From positions 5,846,501 through 5,910,500 of the forward strand of contig OY986439.1 of assembly GCA_963920525.1 (NCBI GenBank): 64,000 bases of DNA. Reading direction: 5' to 3'. The DNA comes from Dichetophora obliterata. Its lineage: Eukaryota > Arthropoda > Insecta > Diptera > Sciomyzidae. The translations under genes were made by a program, and so were the position numbers. Position 1 is the first letter of the stretch. Each line of letters opens with the position of its first letter. Shown here piece after piece: positions 1-9,700 of this stretch. Below the pieces are notes generated by a model. It worked only from the letters and a program-made list of their open reading frames with translations. It had not been told where the DNA came from and did no database searches.

Positions 1-3000
1 CCTCTGTAGCTAATGCAATTGCTTCCTCTTCAGTGTCAACGCTGTCTAGCATGTCATCTACATAATGGCTGTCAGTTATACATTCGAAAGCTCGTGGATA
101 TTGATGGCTAAACTCCTTTGCGTTACTGTTTTTAACAAACTGTGCGCAGCTCGGTGAACATGTCGCACCAAACGTCATCACACTCATGACATATGTTGAT
201 GGTGCCTTTGCTCCTGGATCGAACCATAGAAAACGTTGAAAATGCTGGTCTTCCATGCGCATTTTTACTTGGTGAAACATCTCAGCTATGTCTCCACTTA
301 TTGCCACACTCTTCTGTCGGAAACGCCTTAATACAGTTAGCAGAGGCGTAAGTTGGTCAGGCCCTTTGAGAAGCATGCTATTAAGAGATATTCCGTTGAC
401 TTTGGCTGCTGCGTCCCATACAATTCGCAGCTTTTTTGGCTTACTGGAATTATGCACTGGAAATATTGGCAGGTACCAGCAGGGTTTCACGTCGATTTCA
501 TCTGGGCTCAGTTTTCTTGCGTAGCCTTTATATACATACTCCTCAATTTTTTGTTGCAGTGCCTCAGCTAATTTAGAATCTCTCTGCATGCGTTGTTCTA
601 AACAAAATGCTCTCCGCTCTGCCATAGGGTAGCTGTCAGGAATTGAAAATTGTTTATTTTGCCAGAGCAGCCCTGTTTCGTACTGACAACCTACCCGTAT
701 AGTCTTTGCTTGCAATTGTTTAATTGCATCCTGATCTTCGACCGCATTTAACGAGTTAGATTGATTTACTCCTAGATTATCAAGAAATATATAGTCCTTG
801 ACAGTTTGCAATAGTTCCGTATTGGCTGTCACATCACAGCCGCACGCGTGAAATACGTGGTGAGTGTTTGAGGTTAACAGTTTCTGTCCATCGGCTAGCG
901 GACCCTTTATGGTCCAGCCTAAGCGTGTCTTTTCTGCGATAGGTTCTATGGCCCCACCTTCTCTTTGCCGCAAGCTGAGCCCGAGCTTGCTGTTGTTTAG
1001 ACCAATCAATAACTTCGGCTCCGCATTTGAATACGATTTTAAGGGAATTCCTCGCAGATGCTTATATTTTGCTTGAAGAGTCTTAACATCGATCGATTGC
1101 AGCGGCAGTCCTAGTTTCTGAACTGTATGGACATCGTTAAGAGAAAAACGTTTATGGTTATTACCTCCAGATATTTCTAAATTTACCACACTTGAATTAT
1201 CCTCATAACGATGCGTATCTGCTGTCCAACGCATACATAATGGTTGTGGAGTTCCCTTAAGATTAAGTTCGATGCTGAGTTCCTCGTCTAGAAGCGTTAG
1301 TGAAGATCCGTCGTCAAAGAATGCGTATGTCTTTACCTGAGCTCCATTGGCATGTAAGATAACTGGCAAGATTCGAAATAAGATTGATGAGTTATCATCA
1401 CATTGGTTGGTGTGACTTACTGGTCTACTTATATCGTTTTCATCAGCTTCTTTATGCAAAATAGGATGGTGTAAAGAGAAACAGCCGGTTACGTTGCAAA
1501 CAGAAGTTTTTTTGCATGCTGTTGGGGAATGTTGCTTGAGACAACGACGACACAGTGCGAGCTCTCTCACTTTTTTCCACCTTTTTTCTGGCAGCATTTT
1601 AACGAACGATTCGCAGTTCTCCACACTTAGGCATGATCCCTCGCAGATAATGCATCCGTTCGCTTGGGAGTCCAATAAGGTATGGACATTGGTATTTCCC
1701 CGCTTTTGCGACTTTGTAGAGGTACTTGGGATCAAAACGCTATTTGCACCTTGGGCCAAATGGAAAAGCCAGCTGCTGAAGTGCCCTAGGTTGCTTGACT
1801 TTAGTGTGGTTTTGTGCATACCCCAAAATGCACCTAATAAACCTGGAAGTCTGCTCACCAGTTCTTGTTCAAGCTCTGGGTTATTAAGATAGCTTATCAG
1901 TCCTGATGCTTTCATGGTTGCGCATATGTTCTGCACTTCTATTGCGAAGTCTACTATTGAGTCTAGTCTATTTTCTTTAAGGGCTGGCAAATCTCGCACC
2001 TTTGTCAGAAGGACATCAATAATCAATTCCGGCCGTCCGAACTTCATACGCAGTGTTTGCAGAATTTGTGGGACGCATGATGAGTGTAGCAGCAAGCTCT
2101 TTACATAATAGCGCGCGGGACCATCCAAAGCATCACGGAGTCGTATAAGGTTTTCTTCATCTGAGAAACCGCACAGTGCAGTAGTCTGCTCAAAGCTTGC
2201 TAAAAATATTGGCCACTCGTCCGGCTTCCCAGTAAATTTTGGCAAGTCTGTGGATACTCCAGTTCGGGCAGCAATTTGTTCACGTGTGAGGCGTCGGGAA
2301 CCATGCTTCATTCTAACTTCACCTGACTCGGCACCCAAGGGTATATTTGCAGTCATCATGTCTGGCAACCATTGTGTTGTTGAATGGTCTTCTTTTGCAG
2401 ATACCTGCAACTCAAGTGCCTGCACCTTTTGTAGTAATTGGCTTAGAATTGAATTATACTCACTTAAATGTGAAGTGGACGCAGCTGACCCTTGAATAAC
2501 TTGAGCTTCAGTTGTCATCGTCGCTGCCGTACTTTCTGCTTGTGGGTATTTAGATCGAGAAGAGCGAGTTTTTGGCCACGAATTAGCGAGGATATTATCT
2601 CGAGCTTCTTCGTCAGATGTTTTATCGCTGTCTTCCTCTATTTGCTCAAGTAATTGTCTGCGTTGTTGCAGAAGCAATTCTTTACGGACTAGAACAGCCT
2701 CTTTGTCTTTTATAAGTGTCTGTTCCTCCTCTACGAACTTAATTTGCAGCTGCCTGCGTAACTTCGAACCAATAGAACCCTGGGAAAGTGCAGTTTTTGG
2801 CGTTAATGCATTATGACGAATTGCACCTTTTTTTATTGATGATTGTCGTAAAGCATTTGAATCATTGCCTTCTGCAACATTGTAAACAGTACGTTTCGCG
2901 GTTAAAGTGTCGGAAACCTCTGGATGCTCAGCGACCACAAAATTGTAATCTAGATCGTGCGTAGGCGGCATAGCTGCATTTTGACAATTTTGCTTTGCCA

Positions 3001-3247
3001 GGCCGCTGCAACTCAATTCCGTTCTTGCTATTTCCTCAGTAGCGACAACCTTGCTTTGTTGTGATTCTATTAGCGAAGTAGCCATCAGCTCCCGACAAGT
3101 TTCGCAGCGCCAATCAACATTAGCCACTGCAGAAGTTACACCCGCGCAGGTATAGTGTAACCAACTGTCGCAGTTATCACAGCAAACCATTTCTTGGTTG
3201 TCTTTTTTGTTGCAGTTTATGCAACTGAATGTAGTCTTTGGTGGCAT
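1..3247 (-). CDS. BEL/Pao LTR retrotransposon gag-protease-RT polyprotein (5' part, runs off window)
   Basis: I checked every codon from the ATG at 3247 down to base 2 and found no stop, so 1082 codons are open and the frame leaves the window. Residues 9-51 form a complete PHD finger (C9, C12, C23, C26, H31, C34, C48, C51, with the usual W46 two before C48). A coiled, charged stretch and a DUF1759-like gag region (from about residue 330) follow. Next are a Cys/His-rich segment (about 530-600), a DUF1758/A17-type aspartic protease motif FFDDGSS near residue 644, and a Pao-type reverse transcriptase with YVDD at 1062-1065 (bases 53-64). RNase H and integrase would lie beyond the edge. The order gag-PR-RT in one frame is typical of BEL/Pao. 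The lack of any stop suggests a young, possibly active copy. The plus-strand ORFs across 288-2495 are antisense shadows. Confidence 0.93.
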   Translation of the reverse strand, partial: MPPKTTFSCINCNKKDNQEMVCCDNCDSWLHYTCAGVTSAVANVDWRCETCRELMATSLIESQQSKVVATEEIARTELSCSGLAKQNCQNAAMPPTHDLDYNFVVAEHPEVSDTLTAKRTVYNVAEGNDSNALRQSSIKKGAIRHNALTPKTALSQGSIGSKLRRQLQIKFVEEEQTLIKDKEAVLVRKELLLQQRRQLLEQIEEDSDKTSDEEARDNILANSWPKTRSSRSKYPQAESTAATMTTEAQVIQGSAASTSHLSEYNSILSQLLQKVQALELQVSAKEDHSTTQWLPDMMTANIPLGAESGEVRMKHGSRRLTREQIAARTGVSTDLPKFTGKPDEWPIFLASFEQTTALCGFSDEENLIRLRDALDGPARYYVKSLLLHSSCVPQILQTLRMKFGRPELIIDVLLTKVRDLPALKENRLDSIVDFAIEVQNICATMKASGLISYLNNPELEQELVSRLPGLLGAFWGMHKTTLKSSNLGHFSSWLFHLAQGANSVLIPSTSTKSQKRGNTNVHTLLDSQANGCIICEGSCLSVENCESFVKMLPEKRWKKVRELALCRRCLKQHSPTACKKTSVCNVTGCFSLHHPILHKEADENDISRPVSHTNQCDDNSSILFRILPVILHANGAQVKTYAFFDDGSSLTLLDEELSIELNLKGTPQPLCMRWTADTHRYEDNSSVVNLEISGGNNHKRFSLNDVHTVQKLGLPLQSIDVKTLQAKYKHLRGIPLKSYSNAEPKLLIGLNNSKLGLSLRQREGGAIEPIAEKTRLGWTIKGPLADGQKLLTSNTHHVFHACGCDVTANTELLQTVKDYIFLDNLGVNQSNSLNAVEDQDAIKQLQAKTIRVGCQYETGLLWQNKQFSIPDSYPMAERRAFCLEQRMQRDSKLAEALQQKIEEYVYKGYARKLSPDEIDVKPCWYLPIFPVHNSSKPKKLRIVWDAAAKVNGISLNSMLLKGPDQLTPLLTVLRRFRQKSVAISGDIAEMFHQVKMRMEDQHFQRFLWFDPGAKAPSTYVMSVMTFGATCSPSCAQFVKNSNAKEFSHQYPRAFECITDSHYVDDMLDSVDTEEEAIALATE

Positions 3248-3290
3248 TGTCACAGTAGCAGAGATCGCACAATAAAAGAATTTTTAAATT

Positions 3291-3623
3291 TGTTGTCGAA
3301 AGAATCTGCTTTAATTTTTATCAACCTTCTTTATTGTTTTTAAATGGTTTAAAAATTCCTACATACAGTTCAAAGGATAAAGGATTATTATAATATTTGT
3401 ATTAAATTCAGTTAAGATTTTTATTAATTACTTTTAGTTTGTTCTTTCGATTCTATTTCTGCTGCTGCCGGGACGTGTCGTTGAAGCCAAAGAAAGAAAG
3501 GAGGAAGTTGCTTTAAAAACTAGAGCACGTTTCTTCGATTGACTTGTCAGGTTTGACAGATTATTTTTTGACAGGCTCCGCCGGCATTGCCAGATGCTTC
3601 GCAACAAGAGTTCTTTTGAGACA
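3291..3623 (-). mobile_element. candidate 5' LTR of the BEL/Pao element
   Basis: This 333 bp segment lies just upstream of the gag start, begins and ends TGT...ACA, and on the minus strand carries an AATAAA-like box close to its downstream end. The 44 bases between it and the ATG would be the leader. I could not identify a convincing primer-binding site, and the second LTR is outside the window, so the borders are a guess from position and terminal bases. Confidence 0.35.
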
Positions 3624-3844
3624 TACTAAAAAAAAACAAAAATGCCCGTTTTGTTGGATTGCGTTTGAAACTTTATGAAAAATTTGTTATTTTTAACCGC
3701 CTTCAAAAAGGAAGAGGTTCTCAAATTGGTTGGTTTCTTTTTTTTAATGTATGTACATCGATAACTCCTAAAGTACTCCTAAAGATTGCCGCAATTTTTT
3801 GTCCACAAATAGAGATATTGGACGCGGTGGTACCCGTTTAAAAA

Positions 3845-5095
3845 AGTAGGCGGTATTCAACAAAGGGGCGTGGCAATAATAGAAAAACGCTGTAACTCGA
3901 ATAATATTGACACTTCGATACTAAAATTAGCTACAGGAGTAGGAAAAATTATTACAAATTATTGGCAAAAAAGTAGGCGTTATGTGATAACGGGCGTGGC
4001 AATATTGTAAAAATGCTGTAACTCGAATAATATTGACACTAGGACACTGAAATTAGGTACAGGGGTAGGCATAATTATGAAAATCTACAGTCAAGAAAAT
4101 GGGCGTTATTGGGCAGAAGGGCGTGGCAATATAAGAAAAATACTGTATCTCAGTTAATATTGACAATAGGGTACTGGTAATCGGTGCAGGGATAGGAACA
4201 ATTATTACAAATTACGGTCAAGAAAGTGGGCGTTATTCGACAAAGGCGTGGCAGCATTAGAAAAACACTGTAATTGGAATAATATTGACACTAGGACACT
4301 GAAATTAGATTAGAAAGGTTAGGAATACTTATGAAAATAGAAAGTGGGCGTTATTGGACAGAAGGGCGTGGCAATATAAGAAAAATACTGTATCTCAGTA
4401 AATATTGACACTAGAGTACTAGAATTTGGTACAGGGGTAGGAACATAATTACAAATTACGGTCAATAAAGTGGGCGTTATTGGACAAAAAGGCGTGGCAA
4501 TATTAGAAAGACACTCTTGCTCTAATAATATGGACACTAATGTAATACAATTCATTACAAGAATGTGTAGAATTATTATAAAACACTATGGAGAAAGTGG
4601 GAGGTAACATACAAAGGGCGTGACACTTTTAGGAAAACACTGTATCTCAGTTAATATTGACACTAGGATTCTGAAATTTAGTACAGGGGTAGGCACAATT
4701 ATTACAAATTATGGTCAAAAAAGTGGGTGTTATTGGACAAAAGGGCGTGGCAATATTAGAAAGATACTCTATCTCGAATAATAATGACACTAGGGCAATA
4801 CAAATATTGCAATTATGACAATTATTACAAATTATGGTCAAAAAAGTGGGCGTTATTCAACAAAGGGCATGGAAATCTTAGAAAAACACTGTTATGCGAA
4901 TAATATCGATACTAGGGGACGGAAATTTGGTAAAAAAATAGGTAAAAATTATAACAAAACACAATCAAGAAAGTAGGCGCAATTTCTCAAAGGGCGTGTC
5001 ACTACAAGAAAAACACTTTATCTATAATATTGGCACTAGGGTACCAAAATTCGTTACAAGAATGGGCAAAATTGTTGTCATAATATCTTAAAAGG
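3845..5095. repeat. tandem array, about 10 diverged units of 118-127 bp
   Basis: Unit starts (AGTGGGCG or AGTAGGCG) fall at 3845, 3972, 4098, 4225, 4343, 4469, 4596, 4722, 4845 and 4972, giving periods of 127, 126, 127, 118, 126, 127, 126, 123 and 127 bp. Each unit carries AGTGGGCGTTAT, then GGGCGTGGCAA about 12 bases later, then a conserved AATATTGACACTAGG block. Units differ by many substitutions and small indels, so the array is old. Short minus-strand frames across it (around 4319-4841) are repeats of one peptide and are not taken as genes. A large foldback begins 13 bp beyond the last unit. Confidence 0.85.
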
Positions 5096-5107
5096 AAGAA
5101 ATAAAAA

Positions 5108-5541
5108 CTTTTTAACAAAAAAAAAACCAACTTAAAAAAAAAACCACTACAAAGTAAAAAATAATTTTAAATAACTTTTCACATTAGTTCTTGGTCAAAT
5201 TTGATAATGTATTTATATATATTATAAAATTGGAAATCTAATTATTATAATTTTTTCTATTTTGTATTATTATTATAAATATATTAATTTCTCCATGAGT
5301 ATAAAACCTTTAAAGTCGGCGTTAATATAATCAGATTTTTATAAATTAAACGCTCCGGCTTTAAAGGTTTTTTATTCATGGAGAAATTAATATATTTATG
5401 ATAATAAGAAAAAAATTCTAATAAGATTTCCAATTTAATAATATATATAAATGAATTGTCAAATTTGACCAAAATTAATGTGAAAAGTAATTTAAAATTA
5501 TTTTTTATTTGAAGTTGGATTTTTTTTTTTTTTTTAACAAG
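5108..5541. mobile_element. large foldback (inverted-repeat) element
   Basis: Bases around 5108-5310 and 5345-5541 are reverse complements. The outer ends pair poly-A/CCAACTT with AAGTTGG/poly-T, and the inner ends pair TTAATTTCTCCATGA (about 5285) with TCATGGAGAAATTAA (about 5378). The arms are about 200 bp with a loop of about 35 bp, and there is no coding content. It directly abuts the tandem array to its left, so array plus foldback may be one composite non-autonomous element. Confidence 0.75.
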
Positions 5542-6700
5542 TTTTTTCTTAAAATTTTGCGCATTTTCGTTAAAACATGATTTAGAAAAGTGGTCATAAA
5601 ATCCTTATTGTAATGTAGTCTGATACCAAACTTTGGGAATGTGTAAAGAAAGGTATGTTTTAAGTCATACTTAATAATAAAAAAAAAAATTATTTTTTAA
5701 TTGTATATAGAAACTTATGTTTTTTTTTTATTTCTAAGATTTTTCTTGTGGTATACGAACATTTTTTTATTTATATTTTTATATTTGTATTTTCTAGCAA
5801 GAACCTGTAAAATATATTTTTGCTAAAGTTTTCTATATGAATTTTACTAAAACTTTTGGAATTTTTTAAAATATTCAGCACTGAACTATAAAAACTGAAA
5901 TTTCCTAACATTTTCTAGGCAGCAGATAAAGACCATAACTACCACAAATGGAAAGATATCAAATAATCCTTTAAGATTCAAATAATTAAGACTCCAAGCT
6001 ATAAATTTGCATAATTACTTTTACAAATTTATGACTTTTTTTCCACCACTTCTGTCCACCTCGTTACACTGTGCGTCATTGCAATGAAGACACAGTTTCT
6101 AGATAATTAAAATGCAAACCTTTTGACATGTTGCTCGATTTTCTGAGATACCTGACTTCTCAGATATACACAAAATATTATAATATTTAATCATATTTTT
6201 CCAAAAAGAAAAATAATTAAACTGCTACCACCCTAAATCACTTGAAAAGTAAAAAGTAAATGAATTTAAAATGAAATACTTTCCCAAATGTATCAATTTT
6301 TAAAATAGCTGCTCTGCTATTGGCTATCTATTTTTAAAGTCTTTAGCTTATAGTCTTTACCACACAGCCAATGACAATCGTAGAAACTCATCCCTTACGT
6401 TCAAGATCCTCCAGACTGCACAGCATGTAGCCATTGTTTCTGCCTTCAGTGGATAATGATTAAGGCAAGCATATGGATGATGAAAACTAACAGTATTTCA
6501 AGTAGTTTAGTTTTGGTTTGTTTTGTTTGTGTTCGAAAGATATTCTGTTATTACTTTGCGATCACTTAAGTGCAAACGTTGATTGCATCGACACGAAAAT
6601 AGCCAGAGTCGCAATAGAAAAAATCTACAGAACTGACACAATCATAATTGTGTTTAAATTTATAAAAAAATTGCTAGTTGTTTTTTTAAAACTATTAAAA
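5542..6700. other. AT-rich intergenic region and probable Dmrt11E promoter/5' UTR
   Basis: No gene is supported here. The stretch is AT-rich with long T-runs. From about 6300 the base composition becomes more balanced, which fits a promoter and 5' UTR for the DM-domain gene beginning at 6701. An in-frame ATG at 6518 would add a hydrophobic 61-residue extension unlike the family, so I treat 6518-6700 as 5' UTR. Confidence 0.4.
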
Positions 6701-9700
6701 ATGTCCCAATCAAACGTGAGCTCATCCGATAGTAACCTCAAAGCGAACACAACCACAAAAGCATCATCCGCCGCAGCAACACTTAAAGAACGCCGAATGC
6801 TACGCACGCCAAAGTGTGCCAGATGTCGCAATCATGGAGTCATTTCCTGTGTGAAGGGACATAAAAAACTATGCCGTTGGCGTGAGTGCTGCTGCCCCAA
6901 TTGCCAACTTGTTGTAGATCGTCAGCGTGTTATGGCCGCTCAAGTCGCGCTCCGGAGACAGCAAACTATAGAGTCATTGGACTCAAACCTGGCATTTGCT
7001 ATACCCAATGACCCATGTCATACAACAGGCAAAACATCAACGCTGGCGTCATCCACCCTACGCACCAAGGAGGCGCTTATCATGCAAAAAAAGATCTACA
7101 AAGATCGACTACGTTCGCTACAACAATCATCGATTAATATAACCGCCGCAATTGAAGGTAAATAGTGTTAATAAATTTATCTTTATAAATACTATCCAAT
7201 ATCCAAGAACGATAACACGGTGTTACAGTGAAAAAAAACTCGGGTCGAGACACGGTAGAGGCTGTAGGTCTGGTTGAACATAAGATAACTGCATACTTAG
7301 TTTTTTAAATATACCCTCAAAATCGGGATTTGAGGTAGAAAACCCGATTTTTGGTAGGTGCATGAATAGTTTGTTGTGTAACTCCGTTTTGTCTAGCTGA
7401 ATTTTATCAATTAAAACGTTGAAAGAAAATAAACCTTTAAAATGGTATATAGACCATTTTTTACCGAACGAACCGACAAAGTTACAGGTAAAATCATTTG
7501 AAAATTTCTCATTTTTTAATTTTTTTAATTTGAACAACGTTTCGTTGAATAATTTTATTCCGTGGCACCATCATTTTGGTTAAATTTTAAAAGCCTGTTT
7601 AATTTTGGGTGCAACAAGCTATTATTTACCGCAATCGGCTGAATGCACTAGCAAATTTTTAGTATTCGTAATAAAACGCAAACAAAAAATTTTTTTTCTA
7701 AAAATGTTTGTTTGACCTTTTTCGTTTATATACCCTCCAGAAATATATATTATCATTGATTTCACGTATAAGTGACTAGTAGTAGTCTGCCAACATGAGA
7801 TGAGTTCTTTTCTTCAATTTTGAGTGATATTAGAATCATAACATACGAACGTGACCGAGATTTAGTTTCCAAATTAGAATTTTTTTACCCCCTTCTATTC
7901 AATATTGATGAGCACTGGACACATATAAATTTAGGTTCCATCCAATTGCTAGCGGTATATCAACGGCTAAAGGTGCTCCCAGACTATATGTTTCATACAG
8001 CTGATATGTCAAAAAAATTGCTTCTCCTTCGGCCATTCAAACTAAAAATAAATTCATTACAAATCAATTTATTTCTTTATCTTAAAATTAATTTATCTTA
8101 AAATTTCTTTTTTCTTCTATTTTCACAAAATAAATTTTTAAAAAATTTATCAAACTGACATTTTGTACAAATGGAAAAACATACGAAATTCGAGACAGTT
8201 CTAAATCAAAAATTTACAGACGCAAATACAAACGACATTTCAAAACCACAGTTGCATATGTTCCACACTATATGTAGCTAAGAACCATTTGTAATTTTTG
8301 ACGTGTCATATGTATGAAACATTTATAGGGTATTCACAAGGTGTGCTATCATGTCATATTATCATATTGTCCTAAAATTTTACAACTAATATTTACAAGA
8401 TAAATAAGTGCAAATAAGAAACATCTGTTTGATCACGACACTTCAATAAACATAGCATTCAGAGTTGAAATATACAAGTGCTTTTTTATATGCAAGACAA
8501 CAATAAAATGTTTAAACTAGTGTAAAATCTTAGGACAATATGACATTATGACATGATAGCACACCTTGTGAATACCCAAATAGTGTAGAGGCACTTTAAG
8601 CGATTTATTATACACCTCTATTAACCCTCTGTTACTAACGCTATTCGGAGTTACGTCATTACTAACCTGGGTGTAATCCACCCATAAATTTTAATTCATT
8701 AATTTGTAAAAAATAACGCTAAAACAGTAAAACTCTTCTGCTTTTATTAATTTCGTATATTTTATTATTCTATTAAACTTAAAATTTGTCCAGCTTAATT
8801 AATATTTTATTAATATTTTTAATAAAAATATATCAAAATAACGTTAATTAGCGAACCAAAAATAAAAAAATAGCATAATGATTTGAATAATTTCACATTT
8901 CGAGGTCAAATTATTTGCCACGTTCTTCGAGAGGGCCAATTTGAAAAGCTAAAAGATGTATGAAAAAAAATTTTCTAAAAATTTTCAAAAAAATTTTTTT
9001 TTGCAATGAAAATTTTTTAAAATAATGACCTCTAATTATTCGTTATAATTGAAACATTAGCCTCTCATGGCACAGCAGCGCAAGCATCGTAAATAAGCAG
9101 CTGGTACATAGAATAAATGTCGATTATGCAAAACTTAGTTACATAGTCAAAATAAAACGGAATTCAAAGGAATTCTTGGTCACAGAATTATACAATTTCA
9201 CATTTGTTTTGCCAAATCGTCAAATGCATTAAAGAATACGATGAAATCAAAATTAAATAGAACTTCAATGTTTATCTATCTAGAGATGCATTTTTGTTTT
9301 TATCTGAGCATTGCCATGCATTGCCATGTTGTGCATAATCAGATATACGGAAATCCCATTAAACAGATTTCTATGTTACACTTGTTAAGCCATGTCTAAT
9401 TGGACCATTACAAAAGTAATTGAATGATGCAATAATTGCATATTATTGCAAAATATTATAACAAAAAACCCTGTTCAAATGTTCAAATTGTTTGTCAAAT
9501 GGCTAGTCAAATACATATCATAGTTTCTGCACTTCCTTGTGAAGTAAAAATCATCTTAAACGCCAAAAAAAGGGATTTTCTTATTATTTATTGAAATTAT
9601 AATAAGAGACTTTTTTTATTTACTATGGAAATTAATTATTTTCTTTTCATTTTTCACAATATTTAATTTAATAAAAGTTATTAAAGAATTAAAAATAAAT

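Noticed and set aside
288..2495. Several plus-strand ORFs of 60-132 residues
   Set aside because: They are antisense to the fully open BEL/Pao frame and show no domain.
4319..4841. Minus-strand ORFs with repeated PFCPITPTF peptides
   Set aside because: They are readings of the 118-127 bp tandem array; the periodicity is nucleotide-level and units are indel-shifted.
6518..6700. In-frame upstream ATG extending the DM-domain protein
   Set aside because: The 61-residue extension is hydrophobic/basic, unlike DMRT N termini, and MSQSN at 6701 is a more typical start.
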